Notes: generated from the sequence alone by a model not told the origin. Positions 1 through 8,811 are shown, counted from the first letter of the stretch. The stretch: DNA of 64,000 bases from Mucilaginibacter boryungensis (GCF_015221995.1 NZ_JADFFM010000002.1:1612001-1676000); one strand, 5' to 3'. Program-made: numbers and translations.

Positions 1-555
1 GATGTAAACCAACCCGCGCCTGCTGCCTTTTACTACCTTGAACTTGCCCGCAAACAGCATGATTTTAACGATTGGCTAAACGCCGGTACACGCTTTAATG
101 ATGCGTACAGGCTAAGTCAGGATTCGAGCCTTCAATCGGCGTTTGTGATGAACGCGGTGGAGGCTTTACAGAACGCTAACAAATTGCAGCCCGATAACCT
201 GGATGCAAAAGCCGGCTTAGGCGTAGCTTATGTAAATGGCGGCGCACCATCGCCCATGCAAGGGATTAGCTTGTTGCTGGAGGTGGTTGCTAAAGACCCG
301 AATAACCGGAGCGCAAACCTTAATTTAGGGATGTTCTCGATGAAATCGGGCCAGTATGAAAAGGCGGTAGTAAGGTTTAAAACACTGATAGCTCAAAAGC
401 CCGAGGTTGAACCTTATTTTTACCTGGCCGAAAGCTATAAGCAGCTGGGCCAAAAGCAACAAGCAATTGATGCTTATCAAAAATGTAAAGAACTAATGCC
501 CGACCCGACTTTTGGGAAGCGCATTGATGATTTTATAAAAGAATTAAAAAATTAA
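1..555 (+). CDS. TPR-repeat protein, 3' part (cut by window start)
   Basis: The reading frame is open from base 1, so the N-terminus lies outside the window; about 184 residues are visible. The C-terminal half contains tetratricopeptide-type helix pairs: a block ending LDAKAGLGVAYVNGG, one with NRSANLNLGMFSMKSGQYEKAV, and one with EPYFYLAESYKQLGQKQQAI, each with the Gly/Ala/Tyr spacing of TPR helices. TPR proteins are protein-binding scaffolds; no enzymatic domain is visible. It is followed 24 bases later by the tiny ribosomal-type gene and then RNase G/E, an arrangement I recall from other Sphingobacteria, so a link to RNA or ribosome biology is possible but only inferred. Confidence 0.8.
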   Translation, partial: DVNQPAPAAFYYLELARKQHDFNDWLNAGTRFNDAYRLSQDSSLQSAFVMNAVEALQNANKLQPDNLDAKAGLGVAYVNGGAPSPMQGISLLLEVVAKDPNNRSANLNLGMFSMKSGQYEKAVVRFKTLIAQKPEVEPYFYLAESYKQLGQKQQAIDAYQKCKELMPDPTFGKRIDDFIKELKN

Positions 556-579
556 TTAACACATTAAAAAATTACAACT

Positions 580-669
580 ATGCCAAGCGGTAAAAAACGT
601 AAAAGACATAAAATGGCCACGCACAAACGTAAAAAACGTTTGAGAAAAAACAGGCATAAGAAAAAATAA
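580..669 (+). CDS. bS22/mS38-like (AURKAIP1/COX24 domain) ribosomal peptide, 29 aa
   Basis: A 29-codon gene starting at ATG 580 and ending TAA 667-669. More than half of its residues are Lys, Arg or His, with the core KRKKRLRKNRHKKK. This composition and the C-terminal K/R/H block match the bacterial small ribosomal peptides that NCBI names AURKAIP1/COX24 domain proteins (relatives of bS22 and mitochondrial mS38), which sit on 16S rRNA in the small subunit. It lies between the TPR gene and RNase G/E. A short stem-loop starts on its stop codon. Function is assigned from family resemblance only. Confidence 0.75.
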   Translation: MPSGKKRKRHKMATHKRKKRLRKNRHKKK

Positions 670-694
670 GCTATTGAAAAATAGCTTATTTTAC
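667..694 (+). terminator. Stem-loop on the stop codon of the bS22-like gene
   Basis: A 9-bp perfect stem (TAAGCTATT / AATAGCTTA) with a GAAA loop, followed by TTTTA. The first arm contains the TAA stop codon itself. It may act as an intrinsic terminator or as a stable 3' end protecting the tiny mRNA before the RNase G/E gene. Confidence 0.55.
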
Positions 695-777
695 CTGCTT
701 TTAACGGGTTTGTTATTTTATTGTTTACCTTCAGCAATAACCGGGCATTTCGCCTGGTTTAAGAAATGGAGTAGCAG

Positions 778-2328
778 TTGATAAAAGAATTAATTATCGA
801 TTCGACCCCCAACGGGGCTACTATTGCCTTATTACAGGATAAACAACTTGTAGAACTACACAAAGAGCATATCAGCAATAATTATACTGTTGGTGACCTT
901 TACCTTGGCCGTATCAAAAAGATTATGCCAGGGTTAAATGCCGCTTTTGTTGATGTAGGATACGAGAAGGACGCCTTTTTGCATTATCTTGACCTTGGGC
1001 CACAGGTACAAAGCTTGCTTAAATTAACCAAACAGGTTAAAAGCGGCGGGTACCAGTCTAAGCTATTGGATAATTTTAAAATGGATGCCGACATTAATAA
1101 ATCGGGTAAGATATCCGAGGTATTAACTAAAGGCCAGTTAATTCCTGTACAAATAGCTAAAGAGCCTATCTCTACCAAGGGGCCGCGATTAAGTTCGGAC
1201 ATATCTATAGCCGGCCGCTATGTGGTGCTGGTGCCTTTTTCTGAAGCGATATCTATATCGAAAAAGATAAAAAGCAATACCGAACGTAACCGTCTGCGCA
1301 AGATCATAGAAAGCATTAAGCCAAAGCATTTTGGTGTTATCATCCGTACGGTATCTGAAGGTAAGGGTGTTGAAGAAATGCAGAAGGATTTGCTTGACCT
1401 GGTATCTAAGTGGGAAACGTTTATTACCCGCTTACCCGCTACCGATCCCGGCAAAAAAGTATTGGGCGAAATTGACCGCACCAGTACCCTGCTGCGCGAT
1501 CTGTTAAACCCCGATTTTCAGCATATTTACGTAAATGAGACCTCTATTTACGAAGAGATCAAATCGTACGTGCATGATATATCGCCCGAGATGGAGAACA
1601 TTGTACGCCTACATAAGCACAAGGACCCCATTTTTGAGCATTACGGTATTGAAAAGCAGATAAAAGGTGCGTTTGGTAAAACGGTGAACCTGGCCGGTGG
1701 TGCTTATTTGGTGATTGAACACACGGAAGCCCTGCACGTTATTGACGTAAACAGCGGTAACCGCACAGCTAACAAAGAGAACCAGGAAGAAAATGCTTTC
1801 CAGGTAAATAAAGAGGCTGCGAAGGAAATTGCCCGCCAGTTGCGTTTGCGTGATATGGGCGGCATTGTGGTGATCGACTTTATTGATATGCATAAGCCGA
1901 ATAACCGTAAGGACCTGTTCGACTATCTGAAGTCGGAGATGTCGCACGATCGCGCTAAGCATACAATTTTGCCGCCAAGCAAATTTGGCCTGGTGCAAAT
2001 TACCCGCCAGCGTGTACGCCCTGAAATGAATATTGTAACCAGCGAGGTTTGCCCTACCTGTAATGGTACCGGCACCATCCGCCCTACCATATTGTTGCTG
2101 GACGATATTGAGAATAATTTTAACTATATACTGGTTGAACAGAATGAAAAAAGTATTACACTTTGCGTTCATCCGTATATTGAAGCTTACATTAAAAAGG
2201 GCCTGGTAACACGCCAGATGAAATGGTACTTTAAATACAACCAGTGGATAAAAGTTAAATCGAACCCGGCCTATCAGATTACCGAGTTCCATTTCTTTAA
2301 CGCAAAAGAGGAAGAGATTAAGTTATAG
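778..2328 (+). CDS. rng: Ribonuclease G/E family endoribonuclease
   Basis: 516 residues, normal length for the RNase G-type enzymes of Bacteroidetes. RNase G/E makes single-strand cuts in A/U-rich RNA and matures rRNA in the cytoplasm. The N-terminus IDSTPNGATIALLQDKQLVELHKE is typical, followed by an S1-like region (VGDLYLGRIKKIMPGLNAAFVDVG). The catalytic DNase I-like part carries VIDVNSGN and VVIDFIDM, and the zinc-link CPTCNGTG is present near residue 424. The start is TTG at 778, the only fitting start: the nearest ATG (766) runs straight into a stop, and GGAG lies 6 bases upstream of the TTG. A strong terminator follows. Confidence 0.95.
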   Translation: MIKELIIDSTPNGATIALLQDKQLVELHKEHISNNYTVGDLYLGRIKKIMPGLNAAFVDVGYEKDAFLHYLDLGPQVQSLLKLTKQVKSGGYQSKLLDNFKMDADINKSGKISEVLTKGQLIPVQIAKEPISTKGPRLSSDISIAGRYVVLVPFSEAISISKKIKSNTERNRLRKIIESIKPKHFGVIIRTVSEGKGVEEMQKDLLDLVSKWETFITRLPATDPGKKVLGEIDRTSTLLRDLLNPDFQHIYVNETSIYEEIKSYVHDISPEMENIVRLHKHKDPIFEHYGIEKQIKGAFGKTVNLAGGAYLVIEHTEALHVIDVNSGNRTANKENQEENAFQVNKEAAKEIARQLRLRDMGGIVVIDFIDMHKPNNRKDLFDYLKSEMSHDRAKHTILPPSKFGLVQITRQRVRPEMNIVTSEVCPTCNGTGTIRPTILLLDDIENNFNYILVEQNEKSITLCVHPYIEAYIKKGLVTRQMKWYFKYNQWIKVKSNPAYQITEFHFFNAKEEEIKL

Positions 2329-2350
2329 TCTGGAAGACCGAAAGATATTA

Positions 2351-2380
2351 AAGCGCCCTAAAGCAGGGCGCTTTTTTGTT
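2351..2380 (+). terminator. Intrinsic terminator after RNase G/E
   Basis: Perfect 9-bp stem AAGCGCCCT / AGGGCGCTT with a 5-base loop, followed by a T run. It lies 22 bases after the rng stop codon. Confidence 0.9.
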
Positions 2381-2388
2381 TTATACGT

Positions 2389-2396
2389 TACTTTTG
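2389..2396 (+). promoter_or_regulatory. Bacteroidetes -7 box (TACTTTTG) for SMUG2
   Basis: TACTTTTG fits the Bacteroidetes sigma-ABfr -7 consensus TAnnTTTG. It sits 20 bases before the SMUG2 start and directly after the upstream terminator, which suggests the glycosylase has its own promoter. No convincing -33 TTTG box at the right distance was seen. Confidence 0.45.
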
Positions 2397-2416
2397 TTCT
2401 TACATTAACCTACACT

Positions 2417-3103
2417 ATGACGTTTGCCGATAGAGTGATCAACTTCAATAATAACCTGCACTTTGATAATAAACTGCCGGATGGGATTGCTATTATGAAT
2501 CCGTTTGTTCACGAATCGGTTAGGGAAATAGCCAGCCAGTTTTATAAAAAATATTACGATGATAATAATCAGCGCCATTTGGTTATCGGCATAAATCCCG
2601 GCAGGTTTGGCGGCGGCTTAACCGGTATCCCGTTTACCGACCCGAAACGCTTGAAAAGTGAATGCCATATTGCTTATAACGGGCCGGAAACGCACGAGCC
2701 GTCGTCGGTATTCATTTATGAAATGATAAAGGCTTACGGCGGCCCTGAGCGGTTTTACAGCAAGTTTTATTTCAACTCGGCATTTCCGCTGGGTTTTGTG
2801 AAGATGGATAACAAAGGGAAAGAGGTTAACTATAATTATTACGATAGCCCGCAATTAATTGCCGCAGTAAGGGACGACATTATAAATAATATTAAAGCGC
2901 AAATTGCCTTAGGCGTAGCTACGGATATCTGTTTTTGTTTTGGTACCGGGCAAAACCAAAAGTTTTTAAACAAGCTGAATGAACAGTTCCAGTTTTTTGG
3001 CGAGATCATAGCGCTGGAGCATCCGCGCTTTATAATGCAGTATAAAAGCAAAAGTAAACAGGAGTATATTGATAAATACCTGCATGCTTTTGCGGCTGTG
3101 TGA
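2417..3103 (+). CDS. SMUG2-type uracil-DNA glycosylase
   Basis: 228 residues. Resembles the SMUG2 subfamily (formerly DUF4918) of the uracil-DNA glycosylase superfamily, characterised in Pedobacter heparinus, which removes uracil and related deaminated bases from DNA. Motif 1 is GINPGRFGGGLTGIPF (residues 58-73), with the Asn of the GINP group as in SMUG1-like enzymes. Motif 2 is EHPRFIMQY (201-209) with the conserved His-Pro. The preceding terminator and an upstream TAnnTTTG box suggest a monocistronic gene. It is on the same strand as the secreted OB-fold gene but 93 bases away from its likely start. Confidence 0.85.
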   Translation: MTFADRVINFNNNLHFDNKLPDGIAIMNPFVHESVREIASQFYKKYYDDNNQRHLVIGINPGRFGGGLTGIPFTDPKRLKSECHIAYNGPETHEPSSVFIYEMIKAYGGPERFYSKFYFNSAFPLGFVKMDNKGKEVNYNYYDSPQLIAAVRDDIINNIKAQIALGVATDICFCFGTGQNQKFLNKLNEQFQFFGEIIALEHPRFIMQYKSKSKQEYIDKYLHAFAAV

Positions 3104-3196
3104 GCAGTTACCCAGGTGTCCCGATGCAGGTTTAATATATTTATTGGCCCTAATTCCCATGATGTATCTCTTATAAGTAATTCTTATCTTCACCAT

Positions 3197-3586
3197 ATGA
3201 AAAATATCATTATACTGGCATTTTTTACGGTAATGGCCGGCAAGGTATCGGCACAAACCGTTATCCCGGCTAAAGACGCAGCCAAACATATTGGTGAAAC
3301 CGTTACCATAACCGACAAAGTTTTTAGCGGTAAATACTTTGAGAACAACAAAATGACCTTGTTGGATATCGGCGGTTATAACCCCAATCAATTACTTACC
3401 TTAATGATACCCGGTGCCGATAAAGCAAAATTTAAAGGCAACCCCGAAGTTGATTATAAAGGCAAGGACGTTACAGTTACCGGAAAGATCATTGAATACA
3501 AAAACAAACCCGAAATTATTGTGACCGATCCATCACAAATAAAGCTGGTTATGTCAGATAACACAGTTAAACAGAAGTTTGACTAA
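3197..3586 (+). CDS. Secreted OB-fold protein of unknown role
   Basis: I place the start at ATG 3197 because it begins a clean signal peptide (MKNIIILAFFTVMAGKVSAQ); the frame is open further upstream but that part is not protein-like. The mature part (about 110 residues) has alternating strands with GETVTITDKVFSGKYF, LTLMIPGADKAKF and GKDVTVTGKIIEYKNKPEIIVTDPSQI, the pattern of nucleic-acid-binding-like OB folds (tRNA_anti/BOF-like) found in many exported Bacteroidetes proteins, where no ligand is established. It converges with mfd, only 27 bases away. Confidence 0.65.
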   Translation: MKNIIILAFFTVMAGKVSAQTVIPAKDAAKHIGETVTITDKVFSGKYFENNKMTLLDIGGYNPNQLLTLMIPGADKAKFKGNPEVDYKGKDVTVTGKIIEYKNKPEIIVTDPSQIKLVMSDNTVKQKFD

Positions 3587-3613
3587 AACTACGACAGGGT
3601 TTTAAGAGCTGAG

Positions 3614-6600
3614 TTATTGTATATCGACAGTTCCCGCTACTTCTTCTAATAAAGAAACGGCTTCATTAATACCAGGCACATTTTCGATACTTAACCGCAG
3701 GCTGTTTTTGATCTCTTTCAGGTTTGCGCGACGGTGATTATATTGCAAAAATGTAAGCACATTTTGGAAGGCGTTCGTCTCAAAGTACGGCGATTGCTGA
3801 TTGGCTATAAAATAGCCGCGCAGCACATTCTTTTTCAGCGAGATCTTCTCGAAGCCAATTATTTTGCCCAGCCATTGCAGGCGCATGGTGTTCAGCAAAT
3901 CGTTTACCTGGGGTGGGATCGGGCCAAATCGATCTACTAATTGCTGTTCGAAAGCCCGCAACTCGGCTTCGTTTTCAAGTTTGGATAATTCGGTGTACAG
4001 GTTATAACGTTCGCCTATATTGGTTACATACTCATCAGGGATAAGAATCTCCAGGTCGGTATCTATCTGCGTAAAGGTTACATATGGTCGAGGTTTATCA
4101 TCCGGGAATACGCCTTTAAACTCATCGTCTTTCAGTTCCTGTATGGCTTCATCCAGTATCTTATGGTACATTTCAAAACCGATCTCGGCAATAAACCCGC
4201 TTTGTTCTGCTCCCAGCAAGTTACCGCTGCCACGGATATCCAAATCGCGCATGGCTACGTTAAAGCCGCTGCCCAAATCGCTAAATTCCTCAATGGCGCT
4301 CAATCGTTTGCGGGCTTCTGACGTCAAGGTTGATAACGGTGGACTTAACAAATAACAAAAAGCCTTTTTATTGCTTCGCCCCACACGACCGCGCATCTGG
4401 TGCAGGTCGCTCAAGCCAAACATATGGGCGTAATTGATAATAATGGTATTGGCGTTAGGGATATCCAGGCCGGCTTCAATAATGGTAGTCGCCACCAGTA
4501 TATCATATTCATGGTTCACAAACTTCAGCATTACATCTTCCAGCGCGTCACCCTCCAGTTGCCCATGGGCGATACCAATACGTGCCTTAGGTACCAGTTT
4601 ATGGATCATCCCGCCCAGTTGCGGCAGATCGGCCACGCGGTTGTGAATAAAAAACACCTGTCCCTGGCGGTCAAGCTCGTATTCAATGGCTTCTTTTATC
4701 AGTTTATCATTAAATACATGCAACTCGGTAACTACCGGCTGGCGATTTGGTGGCGGAGTTGATATGATAGAAAGATCGCGTGCACCCATTAACGAGAAGT
4801 GCAGTGTACGCGGGATTGGCGTAGCCGTCAGCGTCAGCGTATCCACATTAGCACGCATTTGTTTTAGCTTCTCTTTGGTAGACACCCCAAATTTTTGCTC
4901 CTCGTCGATGATCATCAGGCCCAGGTCCTTAAACCTCACATCCTTGCTCACCAAACGATGTGTGCCAATGATGATATCAACCTTTCCCTCCTTCAACTTT
5001 TCAAGCGTTTCTTTTATCTGCTTGCTGGTTTTAAACCGGTTTACATAATCAATATTAGCCGGAAAGCCTTTTAGCCTGTCAGTAAAGGTCTTGTGGTGTT
5101 GGGCTGCCAAAATGGTAGTAGGCACCAATACGGCTACCTGTTTGCTATCGGCAACTGCTTTAAATGCCGCGCGGATGGCTACTTCGGTTTTACCGAAACC
5201 TACGTCGCCGCATATTAGCCTGTCCATAGGGTGCGGCGATTCCATATCTTTCTTGAAATCGGCTGTAGCCTTTTCCTGGTCGGGGGTATCTTCGTAAATA
5301 AACGATGCTTCCAGTTCGGTTTGCAGGTAACTATCGGGCGAGAAAGCATTACCGCTTTGGGCCTTACGCACAGCATAAAGCTTGATCAGGTCGCGGGCAA
5401 TGTCTTTAACTTTTTTTTTTGTGGTTTTCTTCAGCCTTTCCCAGGTATCGGTACCCAGTTTGTTCATTTTAGGCACTGTGCCCTCTTTGCCACTATACTT
5501 GGAAATACGGTTCAACGAATTGATGTTCACATACAGCAAGTCGTTATCGGCATAAACCAAACGGATCATCTCCTGCATTTTGCCGCTTACCTCAACCTTT
5601 TCCAGGCCGGCGTATTTGCCAATACCATGGTCAATGTGCGTCACATAATCGCCAGGCTTCAGGTCGCGCAGTTCTTTTAAGGTAATGGCTTGCGAACGCT
5701 GATACCCTTTCTTCAACTTGTACTTATAATAACGGTCAAATATCTGGTGGTCGGTGTAGCAGGCTATTTTCTGCTCGCGGTCAACAAAGCCTTCGCGGAT
5801 GGAAATACTAAGCGGGGTAAACTTTACCGATTTATCCAGGTCATCCAATATCGCGTAAAGCCGCTCTACCTGGCGTGCTGAATCGGTAAGAATAAAATTA
5901 GTGATGCCCTCGGCTTCGTTATTCTTAAAATTATGGATCAGCAGTGTAAAATCTTTATTAAAAGACGGCTGCGGACGGATGTCGAAACTAACGGTTTGAT
6001 TAGCGGTATAAAAAAATTGCTTACCAAATTCGGTAATAGCAAAATCGTGCAGTTGATCGGCAATCAGCTTGTCATCGGTAAAGTTAAACTTGGGGTCGAT
6101 CCAATCCGGGTTCTGCTGTTTTTCATCTGCAGATAGCGCTTTCCATAAATTGGTCGCTTTTTTAAACCCATCTTTAATAATATCAAAGGTGAACTGCACA
6201 TCTTTTATCCAGATGCTGGTCGCGGGGTCGATAAATTCCAGCAGGGAAATATTATGCTCCGTCAGGAATTTGGATTGTACGTTGGGTACAATGGTAATGC
6301 TTTTTACCTGTTCAACAGATAGCTGGCTTTCAATCTCGAAAGTACGGATGGATTCTATCAGATCGCCAAAGAATTCTACCCGGTAAGGCAGGTCGTGCGA
6401 AAAGGAGAAAATATCTACAATACCGCCGCGTACCGAAAACTGGCCTGGTTCGTACACAAAATCAACCCGGTCGAAATCATATTCAACCAGGAACTCGTTA
6501 ATAAAATCGATACTGAGTTTGCTGTTAACGGCAATTTCCAGCGTATTCTTTTCCAGTGATGCCCGGTCGATCACCTTTTCGGCTAGTGCCTCGGGGTAAG

Positions 6601-6970
6601 TAACTATCAGCTGGCCGAAATCGGTGGTGTGTGTAAGCTCATTCAGCACTTCGGCACGGGCTAAAACGTTGCTGCTATCGGGCTGGGTAAATTCAAATGG
6701 TTTACGGTATGATGAAGGGAAAAGCAGCACTTCTTTGCCGGTCAGGCTTTCCAGGTCGGCCTGGAAAAAGCCGGCTTCCTCGCGGTCGGGCAGTACAAAC
6801 ACCATGGGCTTGTGCTGCAAAAAATACAAAGCTACCGCCACGGTCGCATCACTCGATCCAACCAAACCACGCAGCTGTACCCTTGGGTTTTTTGAAGCAT
6901 TTAGCGCTGTAGCCAATTGCTTCACCCGTTCGTCAGCCTTATACTGCTCTAAAATATCACGGACATTCAA
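3614..6970 (-). CDS. mfd: Transcription-repair coupling factor
   Basis: 1118 residues, full length for Mfd. This SF2 translocase binds stalled RNA polymerase, pushes it off DNA lesions and recruits UvrA. The order is UvrB-like N-terminal modules (about 1-330), RNAP-interaction domain (GDYVTHIDHGIGKYAGLEKVEV near 430), helicase core with Walker A GDVGFGKT, Walker B-type box IDEEQ, motif III TATPIPRTL, motif VI QMRGRVGRS, and a C-terminal regulatory domain. Start is TTG at 6970; the nearby ATG is out of frame. A TATATTTG promoter box ends 7 bases upstream, leaving an extremely short leader. Confidence 0.97.
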   Translation of the reverse strand: MNVRDILEQYKADERVKQLATALNASKNPRVQLRGLVGSSDATVAVALYFLQHKPMVFVLPDREEAGFFQADLESLTGKEVLLFPSSYRKPFEFTQPDSSNVLARAEVLNELTHTTDFGQLIVTYPEALAEKVIDRASLEKNTLEIAVNSKLSIDFINEFLVEYDFDRVDFVYEPGQFSVRGGIVDIFSFSHDLPYRVEFFGDLIESIRTFEIESQLSVEQVKSITIVPNVQSKFLTEHNISLLEFIDPATSIWIKDVQFTFDIIKDGFKKATNLWKALSADEKQQNPDWIDPKFNFTDDKLIADQLHDFAITEFGKQFFYTANQTVSFDIRPQPSFNKDFTLLIHNFKNNEAEGITNFILTDSARQVERLYAILDDLDKSVKFTPLSISIREGFVDREQKIACYTDHQIFDRYYKYKLKKGYQRSQAITLKELRDLKPGDYVTHIDHGIGKYAGLEKVEVSGKMQEMIRLVYADNDLLYVNINSLNRISKYSGKEGTVPKMNKLGTDTWERLKKTTKKKVKDIARDLIKLYAVRKAQSGNAFSPDSYLQTELEASFIYEDTPDQEKATADFKKDMESPHPMDRLICGDVGFGKTEVAIRAAFKAVADSKQVAVLVPTTILAAQHHKTFTDRLKGFPANIDYVNRFKTSKQIKETLEKLKEGKVDIIIGTHRLVSKDVRFKDLGLMIIDEEQKFGVSTKEKLKQMRANVDTLTLTATPIPRTLHFSLMGARDLSIISTPPPNRQPVVTELHVFNDKLIKEAIEYELDRQGQVFFIHNRVADLPQLGGMIHKLVPKARIGIAHGQLEGDALEDVMLKFVNHEYDILVATTIIEAGLDIPNANTIIINYAHMFGLSDLHQMRGRVGRSNKKAFCYLLSPPLSTLTSEARKRLSAIEEFSDLGSGFNVAMRDLDIRGSGNLLGAEQSGFIAEIGFEMYHKILDEAIQELKDDEFKGVFPDDKPRPYVTFTQIDTDLEILIPDEYVTNIGERYNLYTELSKLENEAELRAFEQQLVDRFGPIPPQVNDLLNTMRLQWLGKIIGFEKISLKKNVLRGYFIANQQSPYFETNAFQNVLTFLQYNHRRANLKEIKNSLRLSIENVPGINEAVSLLEEVAGTVDIQ

Positions 6971-6977
6971 ACCAATG

Positions 6978-6985
6978 CAAATATA
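6978..6985 (-). promoter_or_regulatory. Bacteroidetes -7 box (TATATTTG) for mfd
   Basis: Read on the minus strand, TATATTTG matches TAnnTTTG exactly and ends 7 bases before the TTG start of mfd. Transcription would start almost at the first codon. Confidence 0.5.
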
Positions 6986-7129
6986 GGTGTTTGTGATTAG
7001 TTAAGGGCGGTTAACCTGCAACAAAATTCAGGCCTGTATGTTCCGTAATAAATATTATTACAGACAACCTTTTCAGCAAAAAACACCGTATACATAAAAC
7101 AAACCACGCCTGATTATACTTATTACATT

Positions 7130-7146
7130 ACAAACCTGTGGTTTGT
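7130..7146. promoter_or_regulatory. Inverted repeat ACAAACC-TGT-GGTTTGT
   Basis: A perfect 7-bp inverted repeat with a 3-base centre, 34 bases upstream of the DUF4199 gene and lying between it and the divergent mfd gene. It could be an operator or a small leader hairpin; nothing in the sequence decides which. Confidence 0.3.
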
Positions 7147-7179
7147 GTTTAAGCTGATTTAACCAAACATTATAACAAA

Positions 7180-7587
7180 ATGAAAAATGCATTTATTACC
7201 GGCCTTGTAATAGGCATACTTAGCGGTTTATGGCTATTCACCATGCACTGGATGGGCTACAATACCACCGGCGCGCATCAAATAGCCCCATACGAATACT
7301 TATCGGTACTGATCCCCTTTGTTGGTTTATTTTTTGGGGTGCGCGCTTACCGCGAAAATGAAATGAGCGGCGTAATTAGTTTCCTGGAGGCTTTGGTACA
7401 ATGCTTTAAAACATTGATAGTTGGCGGTGTTATTGCCGTGTTTATAGCTATTTTATATCTCAATTATGTATCTGGCGGCGTAAACTTTACCGATTTTTCG
7501 GGCCGCATGTTTGGCGCGTTGCTGGTAGGTATTTTAGAAGCGCTTGCGGTTTCGTTAATATTGATGAATAGGCATAAGACACTTTAA
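7180..7587 (+). CDS. DUF4199-like four-helix membrane protein
   Basis: 135 residues with four hydrophobic segments (about 3-23, 40-57, 75-98, 110-128) and short polar loops, including the loop GVRAYRENEMSG between helices 2 and 3. Length, helix spacing and the F(L/V)GVR-YRE-type loop match DUF4199 integral membrane proteins common in Bacteroidetes; their function is unknown. Divergent from mfd and followed by a strong terminator, so probably transcribed alone. Confidence 0.7.
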   Translation: MKNAFITGLVIGILSGLWLFTMHWMGYNTTGAHQIAPYEYLSVLIPFVGLFFGVRAYRENEMSGVISFLEALVQCFKTLIVGGVIAVFIAILYLNYVSGGVNFTDFSGRMFGALLVGILEALAVSLILMNRHKTL

Positions 7588-7636
7588 GGGAGAGATTAGT
7601 TAATTAAAGATTAAAGATTAGTATCTCATTCAATAA

Positions 7637-7672
7637 AACAGCGTCCCGGTCAAATCGGGACGCTGTTTTTTT
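7637..7672 (+). terminator. Intrinsic terminator after DUF4199 gene
   Basis: Perfect 12-bp stem AACAGCGTCCCG / CGGGACGCTGTT, 7-base loop, then seven T. It separates the DUF4199 gene from the DUF2752 gene. Confidence 0.92.
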
Positions 7673-7689
7673 ATGCCTATATTTGATAT

Positions 7690-7989
7690 GTGCTGAAGTT
7701 TATCAAGACAAATTTTGAACTATTATTTTGGATAGCTGCTTTAATAGCGCTGGCTTTCAGCGACCCGGCACAACCGCATTTTGTACTGTGTCCGTTTCGG
7801 CGTATGGGGATAACCTGGTGTCCCGGTTGTGGTATTGGGCATGCTATCAGTTATTTGTTTCGGGGGAATATCAGCGCATCGTTTCATGCCCATTGGTTTG
7901 GCATACCGGTATTGGGTGTACTGCTTTGGCGGGTTTATACCTTAGCCTTGAATCAATATCGGACATATTACCATCCCCCTTTTCAATAG
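7690..7989 (+). CDS. DUF2752 membrane protein
   Basis: 99 residues, two hydrophobic segments (about 9-25 and 70-85). The centre holds the DUF2752 signature CPFRRMGITWCPGCGIGHAISYLFRGN (in pieces: CPF, WCPGCG, GHA), a Cys-rich loop typical of this family. The start is GTG 7690; the overlapping ATG one base earlier is in another frame and hits a stop. DUF2752 genes often neighbour TM2-domain genes in Bacteroidetes, as here. Function is unknown. Confidence 0.8.
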   Translation: MLKFIKTNFELLFWIAALIALAFSDPAQPHFVLCPFRRMGITWCPGCGIGHAISYLFRGNISASFHAHWFGIPVLGVLLWRVYTLALNQYRTYYHPPFQ

Positions 7990-8113
7990 CGTAGTTTAAC
8001 CGCCAAAAAACCGTCGTTCGCCGATATGTTTGCCCTGCCCGCCAATATTGTTTAGGCCAATGTTTAGTTGTATCTTAGTTTTACATCACAATCAATCATT
8101 AAAACAGAATAAA

Positions 8114-8491
8114 ATGGACATGCAACCTAACGCCTATATGATGCTTCCCGGTATTACCGCCGAAGAAATAGGCTTTTTACAACAAGCTACCGCAGGACTG
8201 GACGAAAATCAGCAAAAATATTTCTTTAATGTTTATGCAGGCAAACGCAAAAGCGCACAGGATGTGTTGCTGTTTACACTGATAGGCTTTTTAGGCATAG
8301 CTGGTGTGCACCGGTTTGTGCTGGGCCAGATAGGAATGGGGCTTGTTTACTTTTTTACTGGGGGTTTTTGCCTTATAGGAACCATTGTAGACCTGATTAA
8401 CCATAAAACATTGGCCATGGAATACAACAAGAAAATGGCGTACGACAGCTTCCAGATAGTTAAAATGGGTGGCGGGTTTAATAAGTTTTAA
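8114..8491 (+). CDS. TM2 domain-containing membrane protein
   Basis: I choose ATG 8114 (125 residues), preceded by an A-rich leader; the longer open frame from 8030 has no family resemblance. Residues 50-110 form a TM2 domain: two membrane helices joined by a short turn, with the family pattern LLFTLIGFLGIAGVHRFVLGQIGMGLVYFFTGGFCLIGTIVDL including the G-x-x-G-x-H-R-F and G-x-x-W/C-D motifs. TM2 proteins have no settled role in bacteria. The gene forms a pair with the DUF2752 gene upstream. Confidence 0.85.
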   Translation: MDMQPNAYMMLPGITAEEIGFLQQATAGLDENQQKYFFNVYAGKRKSAQDVLLFTLIGFLGIAGVHRFVLGQIGMGLVYFFTGGFCLIGTIVDLINHKTLAMEYNKKMAYDSFQIVKMGGGFNKF

Positions 8492-8527
8492 GATAAAATA
8501 TAACGCAATTTGTTTGCGTAAGGTGAG

Positions 8528-8584
8528 CCGGCGCGGTAATCACATAGTTTGGAAGTCCAGCTATGAGATTACCGCGCCGGTTTT
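8528..8584 (+). terminator. Long hairpin after the TM2 gene
   Basis: Two 20-base arms (8528-8547 and 8561-8580) pair at 19 of 20 positions; the stem core is CCGGCGCGGTAAT and the loop has 13 bases. Four T follow. It is longer than a standard terminator and opens a palindrome-rich intergenic region, so it may also be a REP-like element. Confidence 0.7.
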
Positions 8585-8620
8585 AACCCCCTTTACTGAG
8601 TAATAGCAACGAAAAGGCAT

Positions 8621-8775
8621 ATTGGTCATCACCAATCGTTCCGATGGAACGGTGCAATTTCTCCTATTTCTACCCACCTAACATCCCTACGGGATGAAAA
8701 TAAGAACCGTTCCGTTAGGAACGGTTGGTTGGTAACAATGTAAACCAGCATTTATTACGTTCCATCAGAACGTTT
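8621..8775. repeat. Cluster of five short palindromes (REP-like)
   Basis: Five separate palindromes in 155 bases: ATTGGT/ACCAAT (8621-8636), CGTTCC/GGAACG (8637-8651), CATCCC/GGGATG (8682-8696), AACCGTTCC/GGAACGGTT (8705-8726) and ACGTTC/GAACGT (8758-8774). Three share the CGTTCC...GGAACG core. Such clusters are typical of dispersed intergenic repeats in Sphingobacteria. No gene is seen between 8492 and 8811. Confidence 0.6.
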
Positions 8776-8811
8776 GGTGTAATCCCTTTACCGGGGGGTA
8801 ACAACTGAATG

